DNA from: Norana najaformis | Lineage: Eukaryota > Annelida > Clitellata > Crassiclitellata > Hormogastridae | Direction: 5' to 3' | Length of the DNA: 64,000 bases | NCBI GenBank assembly: GCA_964023275.1 | Contig: OZ029916.1 | Coordinates: 38,007,896 to 38,071,895, forward strand | Part shown: piece after piece, positions 12,201 through 35,935 of the stretch | Layout of the letters: each line of letters begins with the position of its first letter | Position numbering within the stretch: the first letter of the stretch is position 1 | Program-made: the position numbers and the translations under genes | The notes under the pieces: generated by a model | Databases searched by the model: none | The model's input: the letters and a program-made list of their open reading frames with translations, nothing else | Told to the model about the DNA's origin: nothing

Positions 12201-13053
12201 CAGCAATCCTAAAATCGTTGCATTGGTTGACAACAGAAAAGCGCATAATGTTCAAAACTGGACTAATTGTTTACAAGACTATATTTCAGCCAAATGCACT
12301 ATCTTCAAGCCATGCTAACTCTCAAGACTACTCTCTACTTGACCAGGTCTTCTGAATGCCTTAATCTGACTATTCTACGGACAGTTCTTTCTGCATAAAA
12401 ATTATTGTTATTTTGACAAGCTTCAAATTGTGTTTGTTTGTGTTGTTGATGGACTTGGCCTCAGACTCATTTCATAGTGACCTCACTTGGACTAGAGTGC
12501 TGGATGATTTGGATTCAAAACCCTCTGGACTCGGACTCGACTCTGCCTAGATGGACTCGACCATATCACTGCCTTTATGAGTTGTGCGGCTTGAAAATGA
12601 ACTGTTCATTTAAACAATCGTGGGATACTGGAATTTGAACCCTTGATAAACTGGTGCAAGCTCGTCCATTCCACTCTGTCGCGATTCTAACTATTCTATT
12701 CCAACAAAATGTAATTTTGCGCTATATAAATGTTGCATTACAATTACAATTTCGGCCCAAATTAAGCATAGGATATATCTACCGTACAACCTACTCAAAA
12801 ACTGCCCAAGTTCATAACAGAGGGCTAGTTAAACAGAAATGTTTGGTCCTGACGGGTTGTCGAACCTCTACCACTAAGCCTGGCAGTCACTGGGTTAACA
12901 AGTAGGCAAATGCACCTCTCGATCATCATATGATCATGATCAAAACAGAGCAATGGCGTGTGTAAACCTGCAAATGCTAGCAAAGTTCTGTCTCTGCGTT
13001 TGCAGCTGGCGCAACACAAAATCCGCCGCCGACATACGACCATACTGCGCCAT
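4265..13053 (-). CDS. RUNDC3: RUN domain-containing protein 3 (RUNDC3, Rap2-interacting protein 8 family), complete, 10 coding exons
   Basis: Exons in order of transcription: 13053-12968, 11917-11802, 10372-10239, 9595-9510, 7778-7689, 7257-7177, 6239-6110, 5698-5541, 5113-4946, 4520-4265. All introns are GT-AG and every junction keeps phase. The total is 1305 nt, about 434 residues against about 446 in human RUNDC3A. Residues about 25-197 form a RUN domain, with motifs such as SFWDFVRIACRRVPHNC, WIRMCLMEKRLSDYV, SFYDEGSIML and IDYTPYLKY, all close to vertebrate RUNDC3A/B. Residues about 240-320 form a coiled coil (NYLDEMLRLREAQLDDV), and a Ser/Pro-rich tail ends in PVKENVS. Family members bind Rap2-type small GTPases and act in vesicle traffic, mainly in neurons and neuroendocrine cells. 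That is known of the family and not shown here. The paralogue (A or B) cannot be assigned; one pre-duplication gene is likely. Confidence 0.93.
4556..4640. repeat. AT/AC microsatellite in RUNDC3 intron 9
   Basis: Alternating (TA)n and (CA)n runs lie just upstream of the acceptor of the last RUNDC3 exon (minus strand). Confidence 0.85.
4672..4743 (+). repeat. Inverted partial copy of RUNDC3 exon 9 and its acceptor
   Basis: The plus strand here reads nearly the same as the minus strand of 5145-5069, the intron 8 end plus the first about 45 nt of exon 9. A core of 29 bases (4714-4742) is identical, and the acceptor region (GTTGCAATCTGTCT) is also recognisable. The arms are separated by about 325 bp and can pair in the pre-mRNA. 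Confidence 0.85.
5800..6125 (-). repeat. Array of about 36 bp repeats with splice-site-like units in RUNDC3 intron 7
   Basis: The plus strand shows TTACCT or close variants starting at 5809, 5842, 5878, 5914, 5950, 5987, 6072 and 6106, with spacing of 36-37 for the best units. On the gene's strand each unit reads TTTTCAG, then about 20 nt, then GAAG followed by GTAAGT. This resembles an acceptor, a micro-exon and a donor. The last position, 6106-6110, is the real donor of exon 7. Confidence 0.85.
6553..6745 (+). mobile_element. tRNA-derived SINE
   Basis: The head carries A- and B-box-like strings (TAGCACATTGGACAGAGTGC and GGGTTCAAGCC). The body follows with TTTGAGCAAGTCCTTAACTC and GCGCCATTGATTGATGC, then a (TAA)n tail. 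An inverted copy of the same family lies at 60365-60540, and body fragments occur at 14085-14240, 25000-25105, 31180-31325 and 32480-32625. Confidence 0.75.
7177..11917 (-). CDS. RUNDC3: RUNDC3 exons 2-6: RUN domain
   Basis: Five exons (11917-11802, 10372-10239, 9595-9510, 7778-7689, 7257-7177) encode the helical RUN fold. In order they give LENFLSILEHILNHRVK, then FWDFVRIACRRVPHNC, then WIRMCLMEKRLSDYV, then SIMLSDDVSMLADLL and finally IDYTPYLKY. RUN domains are all-helical modules that contact Rab/Rap GTPases or kinesins. The Trp-Phe-Trp pattern around the second exon and the EKR motif are typical of the RUNDC3 subgroup. The intron between exons 4 and 5 carries degenerate repeats (7462-7628), and a SINE lies just downstream of exon 4 (9355-9472). 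Confidence 0.92.
7462..7628. repeat. Degenerate short tandem repeats in RUNDC3 intron 4
   Basis: About five loose copies of a unit containing ATGTAATATGCATTCAGTAT are seen. Spacing varies, so this is an old minisatellite. Confidence 0.6.
9355..9472 (-). mobile_element. tRNA-derived SINE head, minus strand
   Basis: The reverse strand reads TAGTCTAGTGATTAGCATGC, GGAGGTCAGAGGTTTGATTTCC and a CAGGTAAG continuation. These are A- and B-box-like strings in the expected order and spacing. The body may run on to about 9230. It sits between RUNDC3 exons 4 and 5, immediately beside exon 4. Confidence 0.6.
9838..9998 (+). repeat. Interspersed repeat with (ACATTT)n-type tail
   Basis: The element begins TTTTAATCTCGGGCTAGCG, contains GAAGGATCTAACCCGATTAA and CAGGGCCAAGGCCATAC, and ends in TACATTTACATTTC. 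Partial copies lie at 13305-13460 (inverted), 14130-14180, 42180-42312 and 54640-54758. Several of these keep CGGTCGCTATATAA before the tail. Confidence 0.65.
10571..10680. repeat. Two tail-to-tail copies of the (ATTAG)-tail repeat
   Basis: A plus-strand tail (GCTATAGAAGTCATTAGATT) meets a minus-strand copy (AATCTAATCCTGAAACTTCT). Together they form an imperfect inverted repeat centred near 10603 in RUNDC3 intron 2. Confidence 0.6.
12968..13053 (-). CDS. RUNDC3: RUNDC3 coding exon 1 (start codon)
   Basis: The exon begins with ATG at 13053-13051 and reads MAQYGRMSAADFVL onward, ending NFASIC plus the first two bases of an Arg codon. It is followed by a GTTTAC donor. Joined to the next exon it reads NFASICRLAVKSL, matching the NLITVCRFSVKTL segment of vertebrate RUNDC3A. 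A second in-frame Met lies six codons downstream. The surrounding 12950-13060 is richer in CpG than its flanks, as expected near a promoter. Confidence 0.85.
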
Positions 13054-13304
13054 TTAAACTGCAGAAGAAAACTCCAAATATTAAAATTGCTAATTTTGCA
13101 AGTGTTTAATTCATAAATCCTAGACACCACTCTTATTCTTCGGACTCCGCCAGCTGCATTTGTTGACGAACACTGCCTACTGCTTAAGCGCTGAGCTATT
13201 TTTAAGCAGCGCTTGTTATTTCACATTTGTGGGTTAACCCTTCTGCTTCTTAAGCGCTGACGCAATTCGAGCAAAGGTACTTTCATAATAATAACACGCA
13301 AATG

Positions 13305-13470
13305 TATAGGTTTTATATAGCGACCGTATGGCCTCAACCCCGATCATTTTTCAATGAATTTATCGGGTGAGATCCTTCATCACCGCTACATGCTTGAATG
13401 GGCGCCGTTTAATGTACCCGTGCTCGGACCGTACTAGCCCGAGAATTTTTAATCTCTGAAATAATCGTAA
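13305..13470 (-). repeat. Inverted copy of the (ACATTT)-tail repeat
   Basis: The minus strand runs from AATCTCTG / TTTAATTCTCGGGC through GAAGGATCTCACCCGATAA to GGTCGCTATATAAAACC, the same order as the copy at 9838-9998. Confidence 0.6.
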
Positions 13471-13499
13471 TCTTAATTCCTACAGCACCCAACGAAAGC

Positions 13500-14070
13500 C
13501 GCGCCGTGACCAGCTTATTCACAGACGCTCAGTCAAAACAAAATTGATAGGCAAAAGGGTTCGGTTCCAGGTCAAGATCCAAAAACTCAGACTGAGACAG
13601 CGTGGCAGCTACGGGGTGGTGGTGTTTGAGGTTGGAGAGGAGAAAGAGATAAGAGGAAGAAGGGGTATCAAGATAGGATAAGCCACGACCGGGACGCAAA
13701 CCTGGAATCTCCTTGGCAAACTCATTTACTGAATAATGTAGATAACTAAGCCAGTAAATCTCAACAAGGGATCGTAATGGTAAGTCGTAATTCACACGCG
13801 CTTAGCCAAACCAAAATCTATGGACGGGTAAGGTCAGATTCGGTTTTAGGTCAAGATTCAAGAGGCGGGCAGGCAGACAATCAAACAGTTGTGGTGGACG
13901 GTGCTTGGAATTGACCCCGAAAGTGAAATAAAAGGAAGCACGCAAACAGTGGATGGTGTTTAGAATTGGAGCGGCAAGTATGGATAGGAGTAGGAATTAG
14001 GATATGATTTACGGAGTAGATGTGTTTCCAGTTTTGGGTGAAAGACTTGCGTAAAGATTCCAAAGGGCGA
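13500..14070 (-). mobile_element. Two degenerate LINE 3' ends (CR1/L2-like), minus strand
   Basis: Reverse-strand translation gives ESLRKSFTQNWKHIY with flanking sequence. This resembles the FKxxLKTxLF tail at the end of CR1/L2-type reverse transcriptase ORFs. The segments 13500-13800 and 13800-14070 resemble each other and 62580-62910. The fragments are broken by stops and are not functional. Confidence 0.55.
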
Positions 14071-14080
14071 AGTTTTTGTG

Positions 14081-14380
14081 GGTTATTGTATAGTGACCCT
14101 AATCAAGTCCTTCACTCACAATTGCTCAGCGCCATGATGTCATACGGTCGCTATAGCAAAACCGTGTACATTTACATTTTCGACTGATGCTTAGTTATTA
14201 CAGAGTGGCGCTTAATAAATACATAAATAATATTCTTCTGGTTTCTATCGGAAATCGACCCAGCCTCTGCAATAGATTATGATTTTGGATTGCGAACTTG
14301 ACTTGAAGCGACCATCGACTGATGTCTTGGGCATTATGACAACGGCGCTATAGTAGTCTCTAGATTAGATTAGATTTGCT
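14081..14380 (+). repeat. Composite of SINE body, (ACATTT)-tail and (ATTAG)-tail repeats
   Basis: A SINE body (AATCAAGTCCTTCACTCAC, GCGCCATGATG) is interrupted by CGGTCGCTATAGCAAAACC and TACATTTACATTTTC. It then resumes with GATGCTTAGTTATTACAGAG. The (ATTAG)-tail family element follows (GCGACCATCGACTGATG ... GGCGCTATAGTAGTC). This looks like nested insertion. Confidence 0.5.
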
Positions 14381-15500
14381 TTGCTTTGTTGCATCTCACT
14401 ATTACGTCATCAACCGTAGCATATGAGTATGCATCTACCACACTTACTCCAAACGAGATTTTAACGAGACGTGAACAACAATCAGGGTATTGGCAGGAGC
14501 AAGGGAGTTTTTGTTTCAATAACGGTTAATATTACTAAAAATTTCTTTTGTTTGCTTCTTGGACGTGGATTTCATTTTACGATTGGGCACTAGTAATCTT
14601 CTTTCGAACTAGCCAGCAATCCGGTATTGATTTTACAAGTTTGAGCGACGATACCAAGTCGGGGTCCTGTTCGTAGTTGTGTAGCTTGAGACAATTATTT
14701 TTGTCAGACGTATTTTCCGGCTAAATAAATCTATAAAGTCGCTCACTGATCGGGCCTTTATATTAAACAGTTATGAATTACTGTAAGCCTCGCGTCATTA
14801 TAACGCGAATTCTACTATACAGGACGGTGATCCCACGTTTACTTAGTCTAAATGCTGTAGATATTTTATCGAAAGAATTGATTGTAAAGATTTAGTTCTA
14901 ATCTTTAACGTATCAGTTGTCGATACTGAAATCGTTCAGAGCTGAACTGAACACCAAAAGACCATACACATTTCAAAATGTATAATATTTTAAAATGTGA
15001 AAGAGAAAACTCAAGGCACCACAAGACCAGCTAACAGAGCCTCCCTATTACTGCAGTACATGTGCATAAATTTGCGCTTAATCTGTCTCTTTAACTTTCC
15101 AGATTATATACTCAATAATACACACAACTAAAAAAGCTTTTAAGTTTATTACTCTCTGGCAACTTTTTAAACCAGTTTTGAAGTTGTGTGTTGCCATCAG
15201 AATAAGCATCTGGAGCAAGGGTTACTTTCAAACTATTTTCTAAATTTTGGGTTAAATTCTGGGTTGTTGGGCAAAACAAGAAACAGTTTGTTTCGGAATA
15301 CAAAATCTCATCTGGAAACTGAATAAACCATAAAAACACAGCCCTAGTTCGAAGATGCCGGCTTTTCCAGTTCAAACACAACCCACTCTTGAGCCTTCGT
15401 TTAGTGTGTGCTTGGTGTACTCTGTCAGCATTTTGCCTTTTCAGTAGTTGGGCCATTTGCTTGGAATAGCATCACTGTGGATCTGCATATCCTTGTGGCC
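14381..15500. other. Divergent intergenic region between RUNDC3 and CUL1, no gene recognised
   Basis: No supported coding sequence. CUL1 exon 1 has a strong acceptor in front of it, so a non-coding CUL1 first exon and the promoter should lie between about 13.1 and 16.2 kb. I could not locate them. A 114-codon minus-strand frame at 15456-15112 resembles no family I recognise. Confidence 0.4.
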
Positions 15501-15519
15501 AAAGAAGCTGAATATACCT

Positions 15520-15930
15520 TTTATTATTATTGTTTATTATTAATATTAAACAGACTTTCATAACGCACGCAATTAACAACAGCTTCAAAGGCACATGCAA
15601 CGACCCTAAAAAGGCCTACCAAGTAATATCGAGTAATATCATGGTTTTACAGATTGATGGGAATGTACAGAAAGCTAGGCAGACCTATTAAAGAAGTTTT
15701 AAGCTTCTTTTTAAAACTTGTTATTGGAAGAGTGTTATCTTTGATGGTAGTTGGTAAGGCTGTGGGGCAAGAGTAACAAAATCCACGAGAGACAGATGCA
15801 AATTTTATGAATACTTGAAAACTTTTTAAATCCTAAGCGTACTAGGAGTGCTTCTGACTAGACATCTTGAAGGGGAGCTAGGTAAAAAGCTCTGAATGAA
15901 TGAGAGTATAAGACAGGTTTTATTAACACA
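15520..15930 (-). mobile_element. Degenerate LINE 3' end (CR1/L2-like), minus strand
   Basis: Reverse-strand translation in broken frames gives a CLSWILLLLPHSL segment followed by FKKKLKTSLI and an AATATTAATAATAAAC tail. This fits the end of a CR1/L2-type ORF2 plus a short 3' UTR. Frames are interrupted. Confidence 0.45.
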
Positions 15931-16219
15931 GAAGTTGTTTTTGTTCACAAATTCAACATCACAAATTTTTCTATAATTTTTTTGTAAACTGGTGTGCTAT
16001 TATAAAATTTTCACTGAAATTGTCATGTGCATTTGAATCTACAGGGTGGGAATGGGCATACTTTTGTTCTCACTCTTTCTGCCCATGTTATGTGAGGCAC
16101 TTTGGGGAATAAATGTATGCATCATCTAAAGTTTGGCTTGGGAGTTCCCTTTTAAGAACTTAACCTCTTTCAGCAATTGGCCAAATTTTGCTAAATGAAA
16201 TTGTTGTTCTTTATTGCAG

Positions 16220-16254
16220 TCCTTGGAACCCATAAAGATACTAAAATTGCTGCT
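16220..16254 (+). other. CUL1: CUL1 5' UTR portion of the first coding exon
   Basis: The acceptor TTGTTGTTCTTTATTGCAG ends at 16219, and 35 nt precede the ATG at 16255. The strong polypyrimidine tract implies at least one upstream non-coding exon. Confidence 0.6.
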
Positions 16255-29759
<13,505 letters not shown>

Positions 29760-31503
29760 TGCTGGTCTCCTTTTGTCAACATCTGGTTAGTAGGATTATT
29801 TTCCAATCTTTCCTGTGCAGCTGCATTCCAAGCCCTACAATCAGTGTATATGAGTACTGTTTACAATACCTTACCTTATGGTTTCTGTTGTCATTTTTTG
29901 TGCTTCTGCTGAAATAGCTTTCGACCTTAGGAACATGCCTTGGAGGACTGATGTTGAAAGAGGCACGTTATAGATGTGTGAGTTACCTTACCTCACAGTG
30001 GCAAGTAGCATTGGCAATCTGCTACCAAGATATGGAAGTAGATTGCTAATACATTAGCCTTTTACCTTGGCTAAAGCATTTGTCTTTCATTTTGTCAAAT
30101 GCGTTTAACTTTCACTTTGTCACGTTTGACTTTCATGTCAGAATAATGTGTTTGACTTTCGCCATTTGGTAGTATGTTTGATTTTCACTGTTTTGTGTGG
30201 GTCTCAAGTCCTGGTATATCATACCAGCAATTTATTGTAGAGCCATGTAACCTGTAAGGGAAGGTTGCCCAGTTGCTGGATTCTTGTTCAAGATTATGTT
30301 TCTGCTTTACCCAAAATATCTTTCTACCATGACACTGGGTGCTACCATTTCAATTTTGTTTTAAAGCCATTTATAGACTGAATATCAAGACCATGTTAAT
30401 ACAGACGACAGCAAACAGAAAAAATCAATATTCAAGATGCAGTTACTGTAAAAGAGGTGTATAGTAAATGAGGATTTACCTCGCCTTAACTTAAAGTAAC
30501 TGATGCCATCCTGCTGTGATTTCAGGTGACTTCACGTCTGAAGAAGGCTGAGTTGATAAATTGATGAACATTTGGGGCAACCATCTCCCCGATGCACATA
30601 CCTTGTGATGCGGACTTTTCACTATTTTATGCATCTGCATATTGTATTTTGACGCTGTAAATACCGTTTGGAAACTGACCGCCAACAGCCAGAAGTTCTC
30701 AGTTGTAATGCCCTGTTCGTACTTTAATACATTTTCTGATAACAGCTCCTTATACATGCATACGGTCACCAACACATGCATATGAACTGGTTCATATACA
30801 TGTCTATACAAATGTATTTTATAATGTTCTGCGTTTATACATGCCCTCTTGGGGTATGCATGCATGCTTATGTATGTGTGTGAATGCATGCATGCATTCT
30901 ATGCACATTTAATGATTGTATAAATAAATAAATATATATATACGTATATATATAAAGCTTGTGCATATACACAGATACCCTGTTGACATTTTTCGTCTTG
31001 GCTTTATAATATGGACAGTAATTATAATGGATATGGTAGTTGCATGTCTGGAGCTATTCCAATTTTCAGTTGACAGCTTGAAGCTGCACTTGCTCAGAGC
31101 AGCTCAGTGAAACTGGTTGTGGTTAAGAAATCATGCAGCCGAAGTCCAGTTCTGCACACGGCCGGTTGGTTAAACACTTGTCATGTAATATGATGTGAAG
31201 GTTTGTGCCTTCCCCAAGATGGCCAGCACGTAAGGACCTCGAACAAGTCTTCAATGCACAATTGCATAGCATCATTGATGGGTGCTTAGTCATTGGATGT
31301 TGGTGCTGTACAAATAGAATAGAAGTGTAATTCTCCATTCTAAATGGTGTTATCTCAATAAGAGGTTAGTGGTGAAGAATGTTCACTTTGCTATATTAAG
31401 CAGTTAATCTGTGTCTGTGAATTTTGGATTCCTTTGCCAGTCGTACATCATGCCAAATACTTGTCTCCTTTGCTGTAAATTTTGGTAGGAATGTCTGAAT
31501 AAA
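29760..31503 (+). other. CUL1: Candidate CUL1 3' UTR
   Basis: The sequence after the TAG at 29759 is non-coding. AATAAA signals occur at 30923-30928 and 31498-31503; the second is followed by a GT-rich stretch (ACGTGCTGTGACC). The 3' end cannot be chosen without transcripts. A SINE-like repeat (31180-31325) lies inside. Confidence 0.35.
31180..31325 (+). mobile_element. SINE-like repeat
   Basis: GACCTCGAACAAGTCTTCAA, CACAATTGCATAGC, GATGGGTGCTTAGTCATTGG and GGTGCTGTACAAATAG follow the order of the SINE body at 6553-6745. Confidence 0.55.
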
Positions 31504-34160
31504 AGCACAAACGTGCTGTGACCTCAATACCATGTTTGTCATTACAACACAAGATCCTATATGATATGGTAAAAAGACATGGATCTAAAATTTAATTCAG
31601 TTTTGGAACTGAATCTTGTTTTGATGCAACCTCGTACTTGGAATGGCTCCAAAAGATTGCATCAGAAGGAGATCTGGTGAACATTTACGTGGGTAATCTA
31701 ATAAATTCTGTACTACCTTTAAGTACCTACGTTAAAGTATATAATTAATAAATTCTGTACTGTCTTCAAGTACCAACACCCGATTTATTCCTGGCTACTC
31801 TGGTGGACTGACCAGTTCAAAACCAGCTCCCTGGAGAGGTTATCTAAAGGCGCTAAATAAGTATCCAGATACTTGATATTTGACAGTAGCTCAATTTTCT
31901 TTCCTCATAGTTGTGCTTCATAAATTTTCGGTACGTTACAGAAAATTGTACATACGTTCATGTACTTGCAGTTTGGTGTACATAACTTCAGCACTGTTTC
32001 TGAATCCATCTGCCAGTGAACATCTCTCACCTGAGGACTCTGAACGTGAAAGTCATTCAAATTGATTTCCTGGGTACACGTGTGTGTTTGTGTGAAAATG
32101 TGTGCACCACTAGTGTACAACTGAATAATTTTTTTAAAAAATTTGTGTTCTTGCTGAAGCAAAGCCTGTGTGTGATCCAATTTCATTTGGCAATAGATTT
32201 CAGGTTTTCCTTGCCATTCACTGGTACACCAGATCACAACTTTGGGGAATATTCACATCCGTATGCATGTTAGTGTGTTTGTGTGTATATTATATTTATT
32301 TTGTACATATATACACAGTTTTATACAGGTGTACATTTGCATATGTGCAATTCATAGGATTCTGATAACCGACAAAATGCATGTATCTGAAATGATTATG
32401 TACCTGGATATTTGCACAGATCCTTTTAAAAACCCTTAAGGTGCCATGTGCATCTATATCTGTTGATGTGCAAATGTGGCAACACAAGAGCCTTGTAATG
32501 TGGAGCCTGTGGGCTTGAACCTTCTAGTTGCTGTGTAGGGACCTCGAGCAAGTCCTTCATGTGCAATTGCTGAGTGCTGATCCATCAGATAATGGCACTA
32601 TATAAATATAAGAAATAAAAGTAAATGGAAGAGCTGCCTCTAGATTTCTTCACACAACAGTGGAATGTAACTGGTCTGTTCCTTTGCCCGTTTTCCATGC
32701 ATATACACAAATTTACATATGAGCAGGCAGTTGTGCAACTTCAAATTTATGGTTCCTTAAAGGATTACATAAATAAAAAGGCCTTTTGTACAATACAGGC
32801 AGCTATGCATCCCACATAACTGTCATAATATTTGTCCATCTACCCACGTCTTGAAAATTTTTATGTACGCATTAGCCACATCACTTAAAAACATAAATAC
32901 ATTACATATATTGTATGAGAAAACCCTCACTAAGTCGGGAAAACAAATCGAGTTTGATACTGCACTGGAATGGGCTGGAATTGCTGAATAATAAGGTGAA
33001 AACCACGTTTCTATCACAGTAAAAATGTTACAATTATTAAAGATGTAGGTGTCTTCACATCTACTTTTGAGAAATCGTATATTAAATTTACCATAACTAT
33101 GACTTGACCCAAGTGGCTGTGCCAAGGGATCATGAAAGTTTTTGTGTAAATAGTAAATAGGAGTGTATTCATACACTTCGAGGCTGCCTGCAATGAAATC
33201 TCCATAAAACTGAAGAAAAATATTTGCATGAAATCTATGATACAACTTCAAATTCGGGTACCAAGGGACTTGTTTAATTTTTTTGCAGGGTATTGTAATA
33301 AAATTGAAATAAAAATCTAGACAGCGAAACTATATGCGAAGACTTGTGGTTTGAGAGCCAGCACACCCTGGAACATAAACAGGCAAAGGACTCATTTTGA
33401 CCAATTTTATGCCTACTTGCCTTCTAAGCTTGTTTTTGCACATTTACTTTTCAGACTTCATTAGGGTTTTCTAGTGCACGAATGCATATAATTATAAAGG
33501 TTCATATGTATATATATGTGAAAATTATATATATATGTATATATATATATACCTACACGTGTGTGTGATGCATGACAAGTTTCCCTGCTGCAACTATTGT
33601 GGCAATGTATGTATATCTGTAAGCCTGTGCTTCTGGTTTGGTGTAGGATCGTTGGTTGGTTGTTTCAATGAAACTAATGTCCGGAGGTTTTATCTGTAAC
33701 TTTGAAACTGCTTTAAACTATAGGTTAATAAATTTGAAGTTTTGGTTCAGTTTTGAAAAAGACTTTGCTTTGTTGAAATTATCAAGAACTGTGCTGCAGA
33801 GTTGATTTGGTCTGCAATGTTGTTATTCATTGTGCGATTGTTGATTAATAGTCCTCCAATTAGATAACGTTTGTGATATCTAATCCAGTGATTTCTATAG
33901 TGTAGTACATGTATTGCACAAGGCATCAGTAGTTGCTTCTAAGCGATTATTTAGAGAAGTTAAACCAGAATCTCGTAGGCCACAAATACTATAGCAAGTT
34001 GAAAGAAGAGTTGTGATACAACATTCAAAACAAGGGCACCGTGTAGTACCCTAATTCCTATGCATGTTGCTTTTAAGTCATTTATTTTCTGTATTTATTA
34101 TGATAATGCCACTTCTGTTAGTAACTACCTAGTGAGGTAATTAAGTGGGCTTTGAGTACT
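31504..34160. other. Intergenic, no gene recognised
   Basis: AT-rich sequence with short meaningless frames and (TA)/(TG) runs (33500-33560), plus one SINE copy at 32480-32625. Nothing in it resembles a protein family. Confidence 0.45.
32480..32625 (+). mobile_element. tRNA-derived SINE
   Basis: A head with GAGCCTGTGGGCTTGAACC is followed by GACCTCGAGCAAGTCCTTCA, CAATTGCTGAGTGCTGATCC and GGCACTATATAAATATAAG. It is the same family as 6553-6745. Confidence 0.6.
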
Positions 34161-34166
34161 TTAATT

Positions 34167-34270
34167 AGCTACCAATAACAAGCTCAAGAGCATGTATAAA
34201 CAGTTTAATAATAACTATAGCTACCAATAACAAGCTCAAGAGCATGTATAAACAGTTTAATAATAACTAT
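34167..34270. repeat. Perfect tandem duplication, 52 bp x 2
   Basis: 34167-34218 and 34219-34270 are identical. No coding frame is involved. Confidence 0.95.
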
Positions 34271-34430
34271 ACTCGGCTGCGAAGTTAAAATCGCCTTCAA
34301 CACATTTTACTTAAATTACAGTACTTTGAAACGTGGTTACAGCTTAAAACACTAATCGTAATGCAACTAAAACCATCTGTAGCCATTATCACAGTATCCA
34401 TTTTAATCATATTTAATATGTACCATCTGT

Positions 34431-34486
34431 AGTACCTTCTGACACGGTGGGCGCTTGGTAAATCGCTCGCCGTGTCAGATAGTACT
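34431..34486. repeat. Imperfect inverted repeat able to form a 23 bp hairpin
   Basis: The left arm 34431-34453 and right arm 34464-34486 match at 19 of 23 positions when one is reverse-complemented. Two of the four mismatches become G-U pairs in RNA, and the loop is 10 nt. The function is unknown. Confidence 0.8.
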
Positions 34487-35700
34487 AGGTGTAAACAGTA
34501 TAAAAACTATGACCCTCGAAAAAGCACTAACATGTTAGGCATATTTAACAAGCTACGTTATTAACAATGTTAGCAAAAAGTCTAACGTGTTTAGCACTTC
34601 TGTAGCAGGAAAATGGCAAATCTGCGGAACAGGGCGGTCTCCAGTGCCAGCACATACCCTGTATGCCAGAGAAAAGCTAGCGTGAATTCTTTAAATTAAC
34701 CGTTTAAATTATATGTCGATAATAGTTTAAAAAGTTCGTATTGCCTTGAAAGTTATCCATTCTTGCTTGAAGTAACGGATTATTATAAATATAATTATTA
34801 TTCTTCTAAAACGTTATGCAAACATGCAAACAAAATTCCGTATTGCGCGACAACCTATGTATATGGCCTTTTTGTAGCGCCTTCATCGAACTTGCAACGC
34901 TAAGCGTTATTGACGCTCATAAATTGGCCTAAATCTGGAACATTTTCTAAATGCAGATCCTGAGTTGGAAGTTTGTCGGCTTCGTTAATTCGTTGAGTTG
35001 TTAACATCTACGAAACAAAAAGTAATAAACAAAGATATGCAGCTCAAAGCTATTTTTAGAATATGGGCTTTATAAGCGCTATATAAACTATCATCCGCTG
35101 CGAACTGATTCTAAGGAGGTCAACATGCCGGCCTGAAATTCAGAACTTTATAATGCACAGAAGGCAAAAAAGGCAGATTTTGACAAGTGTAAGACATCAA
35201 GATTTTGCTGAATACTTTTTTATTCAAGCATTTTTTATGATTTTAACCCATTACGATTTCCCGGAACTTTGCGATGATCTTTTCACATTTCCGAGACTTC
35301 TAATGGCCTGTTTGTTAAATAGTTTTTATGACTTTTTAGTTACCAGGATTTTTCTGGCAATTTTGTGGTTTCCCGAATGTTTATATCCTTTTTGGCCTCT
35401 TATGATTTTTCTTGACTTTTTCATTTTTGATGGCCAGTTATTTTAGTTTCCCAGTTTTGTCACGACCTTTTGCTTTGTAAGTGCTGTAGCAACCCTCGCT
35501 ACAAACAGTTCGGGGTGTCAACTCGGCGGAGTTCCCCAAAATATTCAAATGGGGAGTAGCCGAACTTGCCTCTGGATCCGCCATTGTTTCCGATAATCCG
35601 AACGAGGAGGGTGGCACATTTCCCCTTTATCACGAACAAATTGCGCATTACCCAAACTACCCATCGGATTTCGACCAGGCTTCTCTAACGGATTACAATT
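34487..35700. other. Intergenic, no gene recognised
   Basis: No supported coding region. The 97-codon plus-strand frame at 35153-35446 lies in a loose repeat of TATGACTTTTT and TTTCCCG motifs and looks like low-complexity sequence. Confidence 0.45.
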
Positions 35701-35746
35701 TTTACTAGGTTTCACTTGAAGCAACCATCGGTTGATACCTTGTTCA

Positions 35747-35806
<60 letters not shown>

Positions 35807-35880
35807 CGATGATGATGATGATAATAATAATAATAATAATAATAAATGGCGCTAAATTAGATTAAATTAAATCAGATGAC
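35700..35880 (+). repeat. (ATTAG)-tail repeat invaded by a (GAT)n microsatellite
   Basis: GAAGCAACCATCGGTTGATA and GGCGCTAAATTAGATT flank about 25 GAT units (35750-35820) and a (TAA)n run (35821-35845). This is an expanded microsatellite inside the dispersed repeat, just downstream of the VWA gene's stop codon. Confidence 0.8.
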
Positions 35881-35935
35881 AGTGCGTCACAAATTGCAGC
35901 CTGGTCTAACCTAAAAGATGAAGCTCACAGCGTCT

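Noticed and set aside
15112..15456. 114-codon minus-strand frame
   Set aside because: No recognisable motif, no splice partner and no similarity to the flanking genes.
16195..16254. Upstream ATG extending CUL1 by 20 residues
   Set aside because: It lies before a strong acceptor at 16219 and adds a hydrophobic stretch absent from cullins; the start at 16255 fits the family.
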